Source of the DNA: Pandoraea captiosa
Lineage (GTDB): Bacteria > Pseudomonadota > Gammaproteobacteria > Burkholderiales > Burkholderiaceae
Length of the DNA: 64,000 bases
Assembly (NCBI RefSeq): GCF_902459775.1
Contig: NZ_CABPSQ010000001.1
Span: 62,001 to 126,000, forward strand
Reading direction: 5' to 3'
Shown here: positions 23,278 through 35,219 of the stretch, one piece after another
How positions within the stretch are numbered: the first letter of the stretch is position 1
Layout: each line of letters starts with the position of its first letter
The notes under the pieces: generated by a model
What the model was told of the DNA's origin: nothing
Seen by the model: only the letters and a program-made list of their open reading frames with translations
Databases searched by the model: none
Made by a program: the position numbers and the translations under genes

Positions 23278-23970
23278 TCAGGCTGGCGTGCGCAGCGCGC
23301 GAGACACGATGCCGCCGACCGCACCGCCGACGATCGGCACCAGCCAGAACATCCACAACTGTTCGATGGCCCATCCGCCCTGGAACAGCGCGACACCGGT
23401 GCTGCGGGCCGGATTGACCGAGGTGTTCGTCACCGGAATCGACACGAGATGGATCAGCGTGAGCGCGAGTCCGATGGCGATGGGGGCAAACCCGCTCAGC
23501 GCCGGGCGCGACGCGACGTTATTGATGATCACGACAAACATCGCCGTCAGGACGAACTCGATCGTGATACCTGCCAGCAACGAATATCCGCCGGGCGAGT
23601 GTTCTCCGTATCCGTTCGACGCGAATCCCGAAGCCGTTGCCGAGAAATCCGCCGCACCGCTGGCGACGGCGTATAACACGGCCCCGGCCGCAACACCGCC
23701 TGCGACCTGCGCCGCCAGATAGGGCGCGACATCTTTTGCGGGGAACAAGCCGCCCGCGTATTGCCCGATGGTGACCGCCGGGTTGAAATGCCCGCCGGAA
23801 ATGTGGCCGACCGCATAGGCCATCGTGAGCACGGCAAGGCCAAAGGCAAGGGCTACGCCGACGAAACCGATGCCCAACGCAGGGAACGCCGCGGCGAGAA
23901 CCGCGCTGCCGCAGCCGCCGAAGACGAGCCAAAACGTGCCGAATCCCTCAGCCAACAATCGTCTGAACAT
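23278..23970 (-). CDS. aqpZ: Aquaporin Z
   Basis: A 230-residue MIP-family water channel with six helices. Both NPA boxes are present: GHFNPAVT near residue 63 and SVNPARS near residue 184. The selectivity filter looks water-type (His in [20 protein letters not shown], Arg after the second NPA). The N-terminus [19 protein letters not shown] matches AqpZ. GGAGAAA precedes the ATG at 23970; a frame start at 24120 is rejected. It lies in the stress block beside the NRAMP-like gene, facing it tail to tail. Confidence 0.95.
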   Translation of the reverse strand: MFRRLLAEGFGTFWLVFGGCGSAVLAAAFPALGIGFVGVALAFGLAVLTMAYAVGHISGGHFNPAVTIGQYAGGLFPAKDVAPYLAAQVAGGVAAGAVLYAVASGAADFSATASGFASNGYGEHSPGGYSLLAGITIEFVLTAMFVVIINNVASRPALSGFAPIAIGLALTLIHLVSIPVTNTSVNPARSTGVALFQGGWAIEQLWMFWLVPIVGGAVGGIVSRALRTPA

Positions 23971-24218
23971 GATTTTCTCCAATGAATAAGGTGCCGCCCC
24001 GGCCGCACGAAACTCAATGGATGGACTGCAGAGATGGACTGCAGGGCTGCACTGCATTGGCAGATCACGCGCCAGACAGAGCGTCAGCGCACGGCGAAAG
24101 GCGCTGTGCATGGTAATCACAACGCAGGTGGCGGCGTGCCGACGGACCGATATTTGGGATTAGTCCTCAGATTGCGTAGAGGGTTGATGCGATTTTCGGT
24201 GCCGCGGTGCCGCCGCGC

Positions 24219-25442
24219 TCAAACGACACCGTCGGCGCGCAGTTGCGCAATCTTCGCGTCGTCGAAGCCCAGACGTTCGCGCAGAATGTCGTCGCTGTGC
24301 TGGCCGAGCGTCGGCGGCGCGGTGCGCGCCAGCGGTGGCGTCTCGCTCATCTTCATCGGGCTGGCCACGACTTTCGCGATGCCACCCGACGCATGCGGCA
24401 AAGCGACCTCCATGCGACGGGCTTTCACCTGCGGGTGCGCAAATACCTCGGGCAAGGTGTTGATCGGGCCGCATGGCACGCTTGACGCTTCGAGCCTGGC
24501 GATCCAGTCATCTTTGCCGAACTTGCGCACCATCTGCGCGAGCAACGGCACCAGTGCGTCGCGATGGCGCACCCGTTGCGGATTGGTCGCGAAGCGTTCG
24601 TCGTCTGCCAGCGCCGGTTCGCCTCCGGCTTCGACAAACTTGCGGAACTGGCCGTCGTTGCCGACTGCCACGATGATCCAGCCGTCGTCGCCGGTCTGAA
24701 ACGTCTGGTAGGGCACGATGTTCGGATGCGCATTGCCCCAGCGCACCGGCGCCTCGCCGCTCGCGAGATAGTTCGTGTTCATGTTGGCGAGCATGGCCAC
24801 CTGCGTGTCGAGCAGCGCCATGTCGATGTACTGGCCCACGCCCGTGCGGTCGCGATGCGTGAGCGCGGCCATGATGGCGACGGTTGCGTACATGCCGGTC
24901 ATCAGGTCGGCAATGGCCACGCCAGCCTTCTGCGGCCCGCCGCCGGGCAGGCCGTCGCGCTCGCCGGTAACGCTCATGAAGCCGCCGATGCCCTGCACGA
25001 TGAAGTCGTATCCGGCGCGCGACGCATAGGGCCCATCCTGACCGAAGCCCGTGACCGAGCAATAAACGAGGTCCGGTTTGATCTCGCGCAGCGACGCGTA
25101 ATCGAGCCCGTACTTCGCCAGTTGGCCGACTTTGTAGTTCTCCACGACGACGTCGCTCTGCGCGGCGAGCGCCTTGACGATGGCCTGACCTTCGGCGCAG
25201 GAGATGTCGAGCGTCAACGAACGCTTGTTGCGGTTCGCCGCGAGGTAGTAGGCGGCCTCCGCCGTGTCGCGCCCCTCGGCGTCACGTTGATAGGGCGGCC
25301 CCCACCGGCGCGTGTCGTCCCCAGCGCCGGGGCGCTCGACCTTGATGACGTCAGCGCCCAGATCGGCCAGATTCTGCGTGGCCCACGGGCCCGCCAGCAC
25401 GCGCGAGAGGTCCAGCACCCGAATATGACTTAGCGCGCCCAT
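24219..25442 (-). CDS. CaiB/BaiF CoA-transferase family protein (class III)
   Basis: A 407-residue family III CoA transferase. Motifs: [20 protein letters not shown] at residues 9-28, [13 protein letters not shown], and the catalytic Asp in [15 protein letters not shown] near residue 165, then [14 protein letters not shown]. It transfers CoA between acyl-CoAs and a free acid (formyl-, carnitine- or itaconyl-type substrates). The substrate cannot be read from sequence. GGAGAAGAGCG precedes the ATG at 25442. It is divergent from alaS with 262 bp between; no dehydrogenase or hydratase partner adjoins. Confidence 0.93.
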   Translation of the reverse strand: MGALSHIRVLDLSRVLAGPWATQNLADLGADVIKVERPGAGDDTRRWGPPYQRDAEGRDTAEAAYYLAANRNKRSLTLDISCAEGQAIVKALAAQSDVVVENYKVGQLAKYGLDYASLREIKPDLVYCSVTGFGQDGPYASRAGYDFIVQGIGGFMSVTGERDGLPGGGPQKAGVAIADLMTGMYATVAIMAALTHRDRTGVGQYIDMALLDTQVAMLANMNTNYLASGEAPVRWGNAHPNIVPYQTFQTGDDGWIIVAVGNDGQFRKFVEAGGEPALADDERFATNPQRVRHRDALVPLLAQMVRKFGKDDWIARLEASSVPCGPINTLPEVFAHPQVKARRMEVALPHASGGIAKVVASPMKMSETPPLARTAPPTLGQHSDDILRERLGFDDAKIAQLRADGVV

Positions 25443-25635
25443 CGTTCGCTCTTCTCCTTTGGTGTCGTCGTTTGCGAATTCGTCATGCTGCATGTGCAGT
25501 CATATGGCATGTGTGAAACATTGTTTTGCAATGCGGAACTTGTGGGCGGAAGTCTACGTCGGGCAATCCGCGCCTGACCAGCGTCGTTTCGCACTGCGGT
25601 TGACGCCGGGACGCTGTGGCCAGACCGATTTCCCG

Positions 25636-25641
25636 TATAAT
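25636..25641 (+). promoter_or_regulatory. -10 box TATAAT, likely alaS promoter
   Basis: A perfect TATAAT 63 bp before the alaS ATG. TTGACG at 25600-25605 is too far (30 bp) to be its -35. Confidence 0.5.
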
Positions 25642-25704
25642 CAAAAGTTTGCAAAATACCCGCCAGGCTTAGCTTGCCCGGTCCCCACGCTTCCAACGCA
25701 CGCT

Positions 25705-28329
<2,625 letters not shown>

Positions 28330-28406
28330 GCGTTCCGTGGATGAGATGATGAGATGAGGCGTGGCGTGGCGGTTGCGCCACCCTCGGACGATCGGCTGGA
28401 AAGACC

Positions 28407-28432
28407 AAACGCGCACTTCGGTGCGCGTTTTG
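28407..28432 (+). terminator. Rho-independent terminator of alaS
   Basis: AAACGCGCAC-TTCG-GTGCGCGTTTT: a 10-bp stem with a stable TTCG tetraloop, then TTTTGC. Confidence 0.85.
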
Positions 28433-28848
28433 CATTTCAGGCGCCAGAACGTCGATTGACTGCCGCGCAACTGCCGGTGACCAATCGCCAACGCCATGCC
28501 GACGACGTACCCACCAGACATCGACGCCGTGCCTCATCTGGCCTGGCGTGCAGACGGTACGGTTTCCATATCCGAAAGGATAGGGGGGCGAATGGCGGGA
28601 CTGTTTCGCGCGCGGGTGCTGATGGACGGTTGCCTGACGAAGATTCGGTGTATTGCCCTGCGTCGCCAGGGGGAACCATCGCTGTGCGCAATGGTTTGCA
28701 TGTAAAGTATTCCGCATGTGATTCGCGTCGCGTGAGCGCATCCCGCCGCAAGCTTGCCTTAGACCTTGCGTTGCGGCGATGCGTTGTGTCGACGCATTAC
28801 GTCGATGCATTACCTTCGCTTCTCCCTCCCAACGGGCCATCCATTGCC
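28433..28848. other. 416-bp gap between alaS terminator and MFS gene
   Basis: One small frame, 28496-28705 plus strand (69 codons, opening MPTTYPPDIDAVPHLAW), has no strong ribosome site and no family I recognise; it may be a real small gene or chance. The stretch 28570-28700 has several short G- and C-run pairings but matches no riboswitch I know. No promoter could be assigned to the MFS gene. Confidence 0.4.
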
Positions 28849-30084
28849 ATGCCAGCCACCGTCGCCAGTACCGACAGCACCGTTTCGTCTCGTTCACCAT
28901 CGCCCGAGCGCGCGGCATGGCGCATTGCGTTGTCGTGCATGCTTGCGTTGTCGATCGCCATGGGCATCGGCCGCTTCGCGTTCACGCCGATGTTGCCGCT
29001 CATGCTGCACGAACATCTCACCGACATTCAGCACGGCAGCTGGCTCGCGTCGCTGAACTATGCGGGGTACTTCGTCGGCGCGCTGATGTGCATGTGGCTG
29101 CGCCTCACACCGACGTTCATTATTCGGTTCGCGCTCACTGCCACGGTCGTACTGACGCTGGCCATGGGCGTGTTCGAGTCGTTCGCCGTCTGGGCGGTCG
29201 TGCGCACGCTTGCTGGCGTGATGAGCGCCTGGGCGATGGTGTTCTCGGCAGGATGGGGCTTTCGGCGGCTGGCCGAACTGCGCATGCCGAGCCTTGGCGG
29301 CGTGATGTTTGCCGGGCCTGGCGCAGGCATTGTCGTGACGGGGCTGCTCGCCAGCCTCAACGAGCGGCTCGCGTGGCCCGCGCGCGGCGGCTGGCTGCTT
29401 TGCGGTGTGCTTGCCCTCGTGCTGCTTGCCGTCATCTGGCGCACGTTTGCGGCCGAGCCGTCGAAGGCAGGGGAGTCGGGTGAAGCCGCCAAACCGGCTG
29501 CCGCGCCTGCCGTCAATCATGGCAGTGGCGAGAGCGTGATTCCCGTGACGATTCTCTATGGCCTGGCAGGCTTCGGCTACATCATTACGGCGACGTTCCT
29601 GCCCGTGATCGCACGCCAGGCACTCCCGGGTTCGCCGTGGCCCGATCTCTTCTTCCCGTTGCTCGGTCTTATGGTGATTCCGGGCGCCATCGTCGGCGCG
29701 CGTGCGCCGATCACCTGGGATAACCGTCTGTTGCTGGCCGCTTGCTATGTGATGCAGGGGCTGGGTGTCGGCATCGGTATCGTCGTGCCGAACGTGGCAG
29801 GTTTCGCTGTTGGAAGCGTGCTGGTCGGATTGCCGTTCACGGCGATTACGGTGTACGCGGTACGGGAGTGCAGGCGCTTGCGTGGGGACAATGCCAATGG
29901 TCTGATCGGTCTCGTGACGGCATCCTACGGGATCGGGCAGATCGTCGGACCGCTGGTGGCCGCGCCGCTCGTGGCTGCCACCGGCGGCTTCACAACGGCC
30001 TTGCTGTGTGCAAGCGGCGTACTCGTGCTCGGCGCGATCGGTTTCGTGTGGGATTGGCGACGCTCACTCGAACGCGCGCCCTGA
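28849..30084 (+). CDS. YbfB/YjiJ-family MFS transporter
   Basis: A 411-residue, 12-helix transporter. The opening after a polar Ser/Thr stretch is LSCMLALSIAMGIGRFAFTP, whose GxGRFxxTP element is typical of the YbfB/YjiJ family. A central hydrophilic loop (residues about 205-225, KAGESGEAAKPAAAPAV) divides the two halves. Substrate is unknown; related proteins are linked to export or uptake of small organics. The start at 28849 was chosen because the upstream extension from 28354 is not membrane-like. It is followed 91 bp later by a class II aldolase gene. Confidence 0.85.
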   Translation: MPATVASTDSTVSSRSPSPERAAWRIALSCMLALSIAMGIGRFAFTPMLPLMLHEHLTDIQHGSWLASLNYAGYFVGALMCMWLRLTPTFIIRFALTATVVLTLAMGVFESFAVWAVVRTLAGVMSAWAMVFSAGWGFRRLAELRMPSLGGVMFAGPGAGIVVTGLLASLNERLAWPARGGWLLCGVLALVLLAVIWRTFAAEPSKAGESGEAAKPAAAPAVNHGSGESVIPVTILYGLAGFGYIITATFLPVIARQALPGSPWPDLFFPLLGLMVIPGAIVGARAPITWDNRLLLAACYVMQGLGVGIGIVVPNVAGFAVGSVLVGLPFTAITVYAVRECRRLRGDNANGLIGLVTASYGIGQIVGPLVAAPLVAATGGFTTALLCASGVLVLGAIGFVWDWRRSLERAP

Positions 30085-30175
30085 TCCGGGGCCCTCACGG
30101 CGCACGGCATCCCTGCCGGACGATTCCGCCATATCCAGACATCTCCGTTCGCGGACTTTCCCAAGACTAGCGCGT

Positions 30176-30946
30176 ATGTCCTTTACCCTGAAGGCGGGCA
30201 GAAAAGCCGCCACCGCAGTCAGCGACGAGGAGCGCCGGATGCGCACCGATCTCGCCGCTTGCTACCGTCTCGTTGCGCTCAACGGCTGGGACGATCTCAT
30301 CTATACCCATATCTCCGCCATGGTGCCGGGCGAGCCGGGGCACTTCCTCATCAATCCGTTCGGCCTGTCGTTCGATGAAGTCACCGCCTCGAATCTGGTG
30401 AAGATCACGATGCGTGGCGAAATCGTGGGCGAGAGCGAGCATCCGGTCAATGTCACGGGTTTTGCGCTGCATGGCGCGGTGCACGCGGCGCGGTCCGATG
30501 CCGTGTGCGTCATGCATCTGCACAATACGGCGGGCATCGCCGTGTCGATTCAGCCTCACGGGTTGTTGCCGATCTCTCAACACGCGCTGCGTTTTCATGA
30601 GCGAATCGGCTACCACGACTATGAAGGGCTGGCATTCTCGCCGTCGGAGGGGGAGCGGCTGGTGACATCGCTCGGCACGCATCCGGCCATGCTGCTGCGC
30701 AATCACGGTACGTTGACGGTCGGGCGCACGGTGGCTGAAGCGTTCGTGCTCATGGCCACGCTCGTCAAGGCGTGCGAGATCCAGTTGCAGGCGCTCGCCG
30801 GTGGGGTGACGCCATCGCTGCCCAGCCCGGCGGTGCAGGACAAGACCGCGATCCAGCTGGAAGACGGGGGTGCGATAGAAGGCGTGATGGAGTGGCCCGC
30901 GCTGTTGCGCAAACTCGATAGAATAGATCCCTCGTTTCGCGATTGA
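30176..30946 (+). CDS. Class II aldolase/adducin-family protein
   Basis: A 256-residue protein of the fuculose-1-phosphate aldolase fold. The zinc ligands are seen as MHLHN (two His, about residue 105) and RNHGTL (third His, about residue 176). HLHNTAGIAVSIQPHGLLPI and HDYEGLAFSPSEGERL are typical of the adducin-like subgroup, whose members are often decarboxylases or aldolases of unknown substrate. No good ribosome site lies before the ATG at 30176. It sits between an MFS transporter and a tautomerase, which suggests a small catabolic unit. Confidence 0.88.
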   Translation: MSFTLKAGRKAATAVSDEERRMRTDLAACYRLVALNGWDDLIYTHISAMVPGEPGHFLINPFGLSFDEVTASNLVKITMRGEIVGESEHPVNVTGFALHGAVHAARSDAVCVMHLHNTAGIAVSIQPHGLLPISQHALRFHERIGYHDYEGLAFSPSEGERLVTSLGTHPAMLLRNHGTLTVGRTVAEAFVLMATLVKACEIQLQALAGGVTPSLPSPAVQDKTAIQLEDGGAIEGVMEWPALLRKLDRIDPSFRD

Positions 30947-31040
30947 CGGCCCGGTGGGCTTCCCGGCGGGCAGGCGGGCGGAGCGTGCGGTAGCGCAGCG
31001 GATCATGCCTTTGCGCGTGGCGTGGCGACGGCGTTGCCAA

Positions 31041-31060
31041 TGCCAATCAATGCCAATCAA
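31041..31060. repeat. Direct repeat, 2 x 10 bp with decayed flanks
   Basis: TGCCAATCAA twice in tandem, flanked by GTTGCCAA and TTCCAATAAC, giving up to four related 10-mers just before the tautomerase gene. Confidence 0.75.
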
Positions 31061-31091
31061 TTCCAATAACGACATCTGGAGATTCATCGCA

Positions 31092-31280
31092 ATGCCAACA
31101 TTTCATGTCGAGATGTTCGAGGGGCGCACCGTCGAGCAAAAGCGTGCGTTCGTCAAAGCCGTCACGCAGGCCGCTGTCGAGACAATCGGGTGTACGCCGG
31201 AATCCGTCGATATCATCATCACCGACGTGAAGCGGGAGAACTGGTCCACGGGCGGCACGCTCTGGTCGGATTCGCGCTGA
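31092..31280 (+). CDS. 4-oxalocrotonate tautomerase-family protein
   Basis: A 62-residue tautomerase monomer. After removal of Met, Pro1 (PTFHVEMFEGRT) is the catalytic base; Arg11 in EGRTVEQKR and a later Arg in DVKRENW fit the family. Such enzymes form hexamers and isomerise dienols from aromatic catabolism. The ATG at 31092 gives the exact family length; the upstream frame start at 30954 is rejected. It lies between a class II aldolase and a threonine aldolase gene, all on one strand. Confidence 0.93.
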   Translation: MPTFHVEMFEGRTVEQKRAFVKAVTQAAVETIGCTPESVDIIITDVKRENWSTGGTLWSDSR

Positions 31281-31378
31281 GTCGGTAGCCGGTCAGTGGC
31301 GTTCAGTTAGGCCGGCCGTGGCCGGAGCGTCTGAGGCGGGGTGTTTCCACGAGGCCCCGCCGTATTGAAGAGGTCGTC

Positions 31379-32524
31379 ATGTCGCAAGTCCCCTCCGTAT
31401 CGAATATTCCCGCCAACGCGAGCGCCGGATCTCCAGCGCCTGCTGCTGTCGATGCGCCGCAAACGCTGCAAATGCTGCAAACGCCGCAACACTTCGCGTC
31501 GGACAACTATGCCGGTATTTGCCCCGAAGCGATGCGCTATCTCGTCGAGGCGAACGCCAGCGGCCATGAAGTTTCCTACGGCGACGATACGTGGACGCAG
31601 CGCGTTTGCGACGGTATTCGTCAGTTGTTCGATACGGATTGCGAGGTCTTCTTCGTCTTCAACGGCACGGCGGCCAATTCGCTGGCGCTGGCTTCGCTGT
31701 CGCAGTCGTATCACTCCGTCATTTGCCACGAACTCGCGCACGTCGAGACGGACGAATGCGGCGGCCCGGAATTCTTCTCCAACGGCGCGAAGCTGCTCAC
31801 GGCGCGCGGTCGGGAAAACAACGGCAAGCTCACGCCCGAAGCGGTGGAGTCCGTGATCAACCGTCGTTCGGATATTCACTTTCCGAAACCCAAGGTCGTC
31901 ACGCTCACGCAAGCGACGGAAGTCGGCACGGTCTATACCGTGGACGAAATCAAGGCGATTTCCGCCGTGGCGAAGCGTCGCAATCTTCGCGTGCATATGG
32001 ACGGAGCGCGATTCGCGAACGCAGTGGCAACGCTGGGCTGCCACCCCGGCGACGTGACCTGGCGTGCGGGCGTGGACGTGCTGTGCTTCGGGGGAACGAA
32101 AAACGGCCTGCCGGTGGGCGAGGCCGTGGTGTTCTTCAACCGTGCACTGGCGGAAGATTTCGCTTATCGCGTAAAGCAGGCAGGGCAACTGGCGTCAAAG
32201 ATGCGGTTTATCTCGGCACCCTGGCTCGGCATGCTCGAGAACGATACGTGGCTGCGTCATGCGCGCCATGCGAACGATATGGCGCAACTGCTTGCGAAGC
32301 GCATTCGTGACGTACCAGGGGTATCCGTCATGTTCGAGACGCAAGCCAATGGTGTGTTTGCCGAGTTGCCGCCCTACGTGATCGAAGCGCTGCGTGCAAA
32401 AGGGTGGCGCTTCTACACGTTTATCGGTGCGGGCGGTTGCCGTTTCATGTGCGCCTGGGACACGCGCGTGGAAACGGTGGAGCGTCTGGCCGCCGACATT
32501 CGCGAGCTAAGCGTGAAGGCCTGA
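31379..32524 (+). CDS. Low-specificity L-threonine aldolase
   Basis: A 381-residue PLP fold-type I enzyme cleaving threonine or allo-threonine to glycine and acetaldehyde. The family opening FASDNYAGICPEAMRYL starts at residue 39 after a non-conserved Pro/Ala/Ser leader of about 38 residues. Further marks are SYGDDTWTQRV, HMDGARFANA, and the PLP lysine in CFGGTKNGLPVGEA near residue 242. GAAGAGG lies before the ATG. The long N-terminal leader is unusual; a start closer to residue 32 (MLQTPQHF) is possible. Confidence 0.93.
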   Translation: MSQVPSVSNIPANASAGSPAPAAVDAPQTLQMLQTPQHFASDNYAGICPEAMRYLVEANASGHEVSYGDDTWTQRVCDGIRQLFDTDCEVFFVFNGTAANSLALASLSQSYHSVICHELAHVETDECGGPEFFSNGAKLLTARGRENNGKLTPEAVESVINRRSDIHFPKPKVVTLTQATEVGTVYTVDEIKAISAVAKRRNLRVHMDGARFANAVATLGCHPGDVTWRAGVDVLCFGGTKNGLPVGEAVVFFNRALAEDFAYRVKQAGQLASKMRFISAPWLGMLENDTWLRHARHANDMAQLLAKRIRDVPGVSVMFETQANGVFAELPPYVIEALRAKGWRFYTFIGAGGCRFMCAWDTRVETVERLAADIRELSVKA

Positions 32525-32571
32525 ATGCTCAAGCGCTTGAATTCCTGAACGCTTGAACGCGTTGGCGCCTT

Positions 32572-32611
32572 AGCGCCCCAGCGCCCCAGCGCCCCAGCGC
32601 CTGAGCGCCTG
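32572..32611. repeat. Tandem repeat, 5 x 8 bp
   Basis: AGCGCCCC three times then AGCGCCTG twice, with decayed units on both sides (from about 32524), filling the spacer between the convergent threonine aldolase and ClC genes. Confidence 0.85.
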
Positions 32612-32666
32612 AGCGACGTGCCGCCTGCGCCGCGAGTTTTCCGGCGACCATGCGCGCTCAGTCACA

Positions 32667-34082
32667 TCAACCTTGCCGCGGTGCCGGGACCGTAGGCGTC
32701 AAAAAGCGGTGCGCCAGGGTGTGGTAGAACGACGGCGCGAGGGTCCGTGAGACTTGCGTCGAAAGCAAGGCGACGGCCATGAGCGGAATCACCATCTGAT
32801 GGCCGTCGATCATTTCCATGACGATCACGAACGAGGTGATTGGCGACTGCGTCACCGCCGCCAGATAGCCGACCATGCAAAGTGCAGCGAGCGCCGGCAG
32901 CGGCACGACCGACGTGACGTGGGCCATGACGTTGCCCAGTCCGGCGCCGATCGCGAGCGACGGCGCGAAGATGCCGCCGGGAATGCCCGACAGGTACGAC
33001 ACGCTCAACGCCGCAAATTTCAGCACGGCGTAGAACGGCGAGAGCGCCGTGTGAGATTCGAGCAGCCCGCGAGCTTCCGCATAGCCGCTGCCGAACGTGG
33101 TGCCGCCGGACACGATGCCGATCACCGCGATGGCCACGCCGCACAGAAAAGCGAAGCGCACCGGATGCGCGCGGCGCAGATCGACGAGCCTTGCGGGCAT
33201 CCAGCGCGGCACGTTGAGCATCAGCCAGCCGAAGGCGCCTCCGGCCACCCCGGTCAGCAGGCTCGCCGCGATGACGACGGGCACGAGCGTCCAGTGAAAG
33301 TCGCCGATTGCCTTGATCTGGCCGAAATACAGGTAATTGCCCTGCAACCCGAGCGCCACGATCCCGGAAAAAATGATCGCCGTAATGAGCGTGCCGCTGT
33401 TGCGCGCAACAAAACTGCGACTGAGTTCCTCAATGGCGAAGACGACGCCGGCAAGCGGTGTGTTGAATGCGGCGGCCAATCCCGCCGCGGCGCCGGCGAG
33501 CGTCAGTTGACGTTCGATGTGCACGCTGCTGCGCCGATAGCCGCGTCGCATGGCGTACATGAGGGACGCCCCGATCTGTACTGTCGGCCCTTCGCGTCCA
33601 ATCGTGAATCCGCACAGAATGCCGAGAAACGAGATCGCGATCTTGCCGACCATGATGCGCAGCGTGAGCAACGACTTCGACAGTCGTGAGTCCTGCAGCG
33701 TTGCAATCACCTGCGGAATGCCGCTGCCTTCGGCGCCACGGAAGAATTTCTGCGTCAGCCAGATCGCGAGCGCGGCGCCCAGCGGTGTGACGATGAGCGG
33801 GAGCCAGAAGCCATGCGACAACAGGCGCTGGAACAACTCGAAGCCGAAATCCACCAGTTTGGCGTAGGCCACCGAGACGAGGCCCACGAGCACGGCACCG
33901 AGCCAGAATACCCCGTAGTTGTGCCAAAGGCGGCGGGAGCGGCGCATGCCGCGCTGCGTCAGTCGCGTCGAGAAGCGGGCGGGCCGGGCAGGCGTGGGGA
34001 TCCTGGAGGCGTCGGAGGGCGGCGCAGACGCGGGAGGCGGTGCGTCGTGGGGCTGCGCAGCGTTCGGCGGAATATCAGACAC
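32667..34082 (-). CDS. ClC-family chloride channel or H+/Cl- exchanger
   Basis: A 471-residue membrane protein with the three ClC selectivity signatures: GSGIPQ near residue 120, GREGPTVQ near residue 165, and GIPGGIFAPSLAIGA near residue 370. The glutamate in GREGP is the gating Glu, so exchanger or gated-channel activity is possible. The first 45 residues are a Pro/Ala/Ser-rich extension reached only from a GTG at 34082 without a ribosome site. A start at MRRSRRLW (residue 46) would give a more typical protein. It faces the threonine aldolase tail to tail. Confidence 0.88.
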   Translation of the reverse strand: MSDIPPNAAQPHDAPPPASAPPSDASRIPTPARPARFSTRLTQRGMRRSRRLWHNYGVFWLGAVLVGLVSVAYAKLVDFGFELFQRLLSHGFWLPLIVTPLGAALAIWLTQKFFRGAEGSGIPQVIATLQDSRLSKSLLTLRIMVGKIAISFLGILCGFTIGREGPTVQIGASLMYAMRRGYRRSSVHIERQLTLAGAAAGLAAAFNTPLAGVVFAIEELSRSFVARNSGTLITAIIFSGIVALGLQGNYLYFGQIKAIGDFHWTLVPVVIAASLLTGVAGGAFGWLMLNVPRWMPARLVDLRRAHPVRFAFLCGVAIAVIGIVSGGTTFGSGYAEARGLLESHTALSPFYAVLKFAALSVSYLSGIPGGIFAPSLAIGAGLGNVMAHVTSVVPLPALAALCMVGYLAAVTQSPITSFVIVMEMIDGHQMVIPLMAVALLSTQVSRTLAPSFYHTLAHRFLTPTVPAPRQG

Positions 34083-34225
34083 GGGCCGTGAGCGAAATTT
34101 GGAAGACGTCTGTCGATTATACGCGCGAGCCTTGGTGGGCTTGGTCCGAGTCGGTCTCGGAATTCGCCGAATATGCAGCGCCTGGCGAGTTCATTTAAGA
34201 TGTTCGAATTCGCTGAAGAACGATC

Positions 34226-34756
34226 ATGAACGACCTAATCTTTTGTCCTCGCTGTGCTTCCCCCCTCGACTCGCGTGAGGTTGCCGGTCGAACACGCCGG
34301 GCGTGCCCCGACGATGTCTGCGGTTTCGTCCACTGGGATAATCCGCTGCCGGTGGTGGCCGGACTGGTGGAGTATCGGGGTCAGATTTTGCTGGCACGTA
34401 ATGCCGCATGGACGGAGGGCATGTTTGCGCTCATCACCGGCTTTCTCGAGCGCGACGAGACACCGGAAGACGGCATCCGGCGCGAGATCAAGGAGGAAAC
34501 GAATCTCGAGACCGATGCGATTTCGCTGCTGGGCGTGTACGAATTCATGCGCAAGAACGAACTGATCATCGCCTACCACGCGGTGTGCGACGGCGATATT
34601 CGTCTGTCCGAGGAGTTGGCCGAGTTCCGTCTGGTGGCGCCGCATCACGTACGGCCGTGGCGCGCGGGCACGGGGCATGCCGTGGCCGAGTGGCTGCGAC
34701 GGCGGAATCTGCCGGTCGAATACGTCGAGTCCGCGCGACTTTCAATTGCCGGGTGA
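34226..34756 (+). CDS. Nudix hydrolase with N-terminal zinc ribbon
   Basis: A 176-residue protein. A zinc ribbon covers residues 7-32 (CPRC, then CPDDVC). The Nudix box, G-x5-E-x7-REUxEE, is complete in GFLERDETPEDGIRREIKEE. The pattern resembles the C-terminal half of NADH pyrophosphatase (NudC), lacking its N-terminal domain, so dinucleotide pyrophosphatase activity is plausible. No strong ribosome site is seen before the ATG at 34226. It lies 83 bp upstream of the TusA-like gene on the same strand. Confidence 0.9.
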   Translation: MNDLIFCPRCASPLDSREVAGRTRRACPDDVCGFVHWDNPLPVVAGLVEYRGQILLARNAAWTEGMFALITGFLERDETPEDGIRREIKEETNLETDAISLLGVYEFMRKNELIIAYHAVCDGDIRLSEELAEFRLVAPHHVRPWRAGTGHAVAEWLRRRNLPVEYVESARLSIAG

Positions 34757-34839
34757 CGGCGTGGCCTGGCGACTACGGTAGAATCGCAGCTTGCGGGGCC
34801 ACCCCGTTCAAAGATTCGAACGAGACCGAAGTGAGGGAC

Positions 34840-35073
34840 ATGAGCATGGAATTCCAGAAAGAAGTCGACGCGAGCGGCCTGAATTGCCCGCTGCCGATCC
34901 TGCGCGCAAAGAAGGCGCTGGCCGAAATGCAAAGCGGTGAAGTGTTGCACATCATCGCTACCGATCCCGGCTCCGGGCGTGACTTCAGCGCCTTCGCCAA
35001 GCAGACCGGCAACGAACTGATCCAGACGCGCGAAGAGGGCAAGACGTTCCACTTCTGGATGCGCCGTCGCTGA
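34840..35073 (+). CDS. TusA-family sulfurtransferase (SirA-like)
   Basis: A 77-residue sulfur carrier. The Cys-Pro-x-Pro motif is in LNCPLPILRAKKAL (Cys16), the persulfide-bearing site. TusA relays sulfur to thiouridine synthesis in tRNA or to other acceptors. GAGGG precedes the ATG at 34840; a second ATG at 34846 is also possible. A YeeE sulfur transporter lies 9 kb away, but no DsrE/TusBCD genes adjoin. A bidirectional terminator follows. Confidence 0.93.
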   Translation: MSMEFQKEVDASGLNCPLPILRAKKALAEMQSGEVLHIIATDPGSGRDFSAFAKQTGNELIQTREEGKTFHFWMRRR

Positions 35074-35144
35074 TTGCAACCCCTGATCGCTGCGCATCGC
35101 CGCTTGCGACCGACACCGACACCGACTCGCGTGACGGCAGGCGT

Positions 35145-35176
35145 AAAAAAACCGACGGACATGCCGTCGGTTTTTT
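35145..35176. terminator. Bidirectional terminator between TusA and galU
   Basis: CCGACGG-ACATG-CCGTCGG flanked by A6 on one side and T6 on the other, between convergent genes; it can end both transcripts. Confidence 0.92.
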
Positions 35177-35219
35177 ATTTGGCGTTGCGTGACTTGATCA
35201 CGCAACGCCGCACCGGTGC

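Noticed and set aside
21622-23676. 684-codon plus-strand frame overlapping the NRAMP-like gene
   Set aside because: Different frame from the clear 440-residue transporter, very Arg/His-rich and without hydrophobic segments.
24219-25442. Assignment of the CoA-transferase to a specific substrate (formyl-, carnitine- or itaconyl-CoA)
   Set aside because: Family III motifs alone do not tell substrate, and no pathway genes adjoin.
25600-25641. TTGACG plus TATAAT as a complete alaS promoter
   Set aside because: Spacing of 30 bp is far beyond the 16-18 bp needed.
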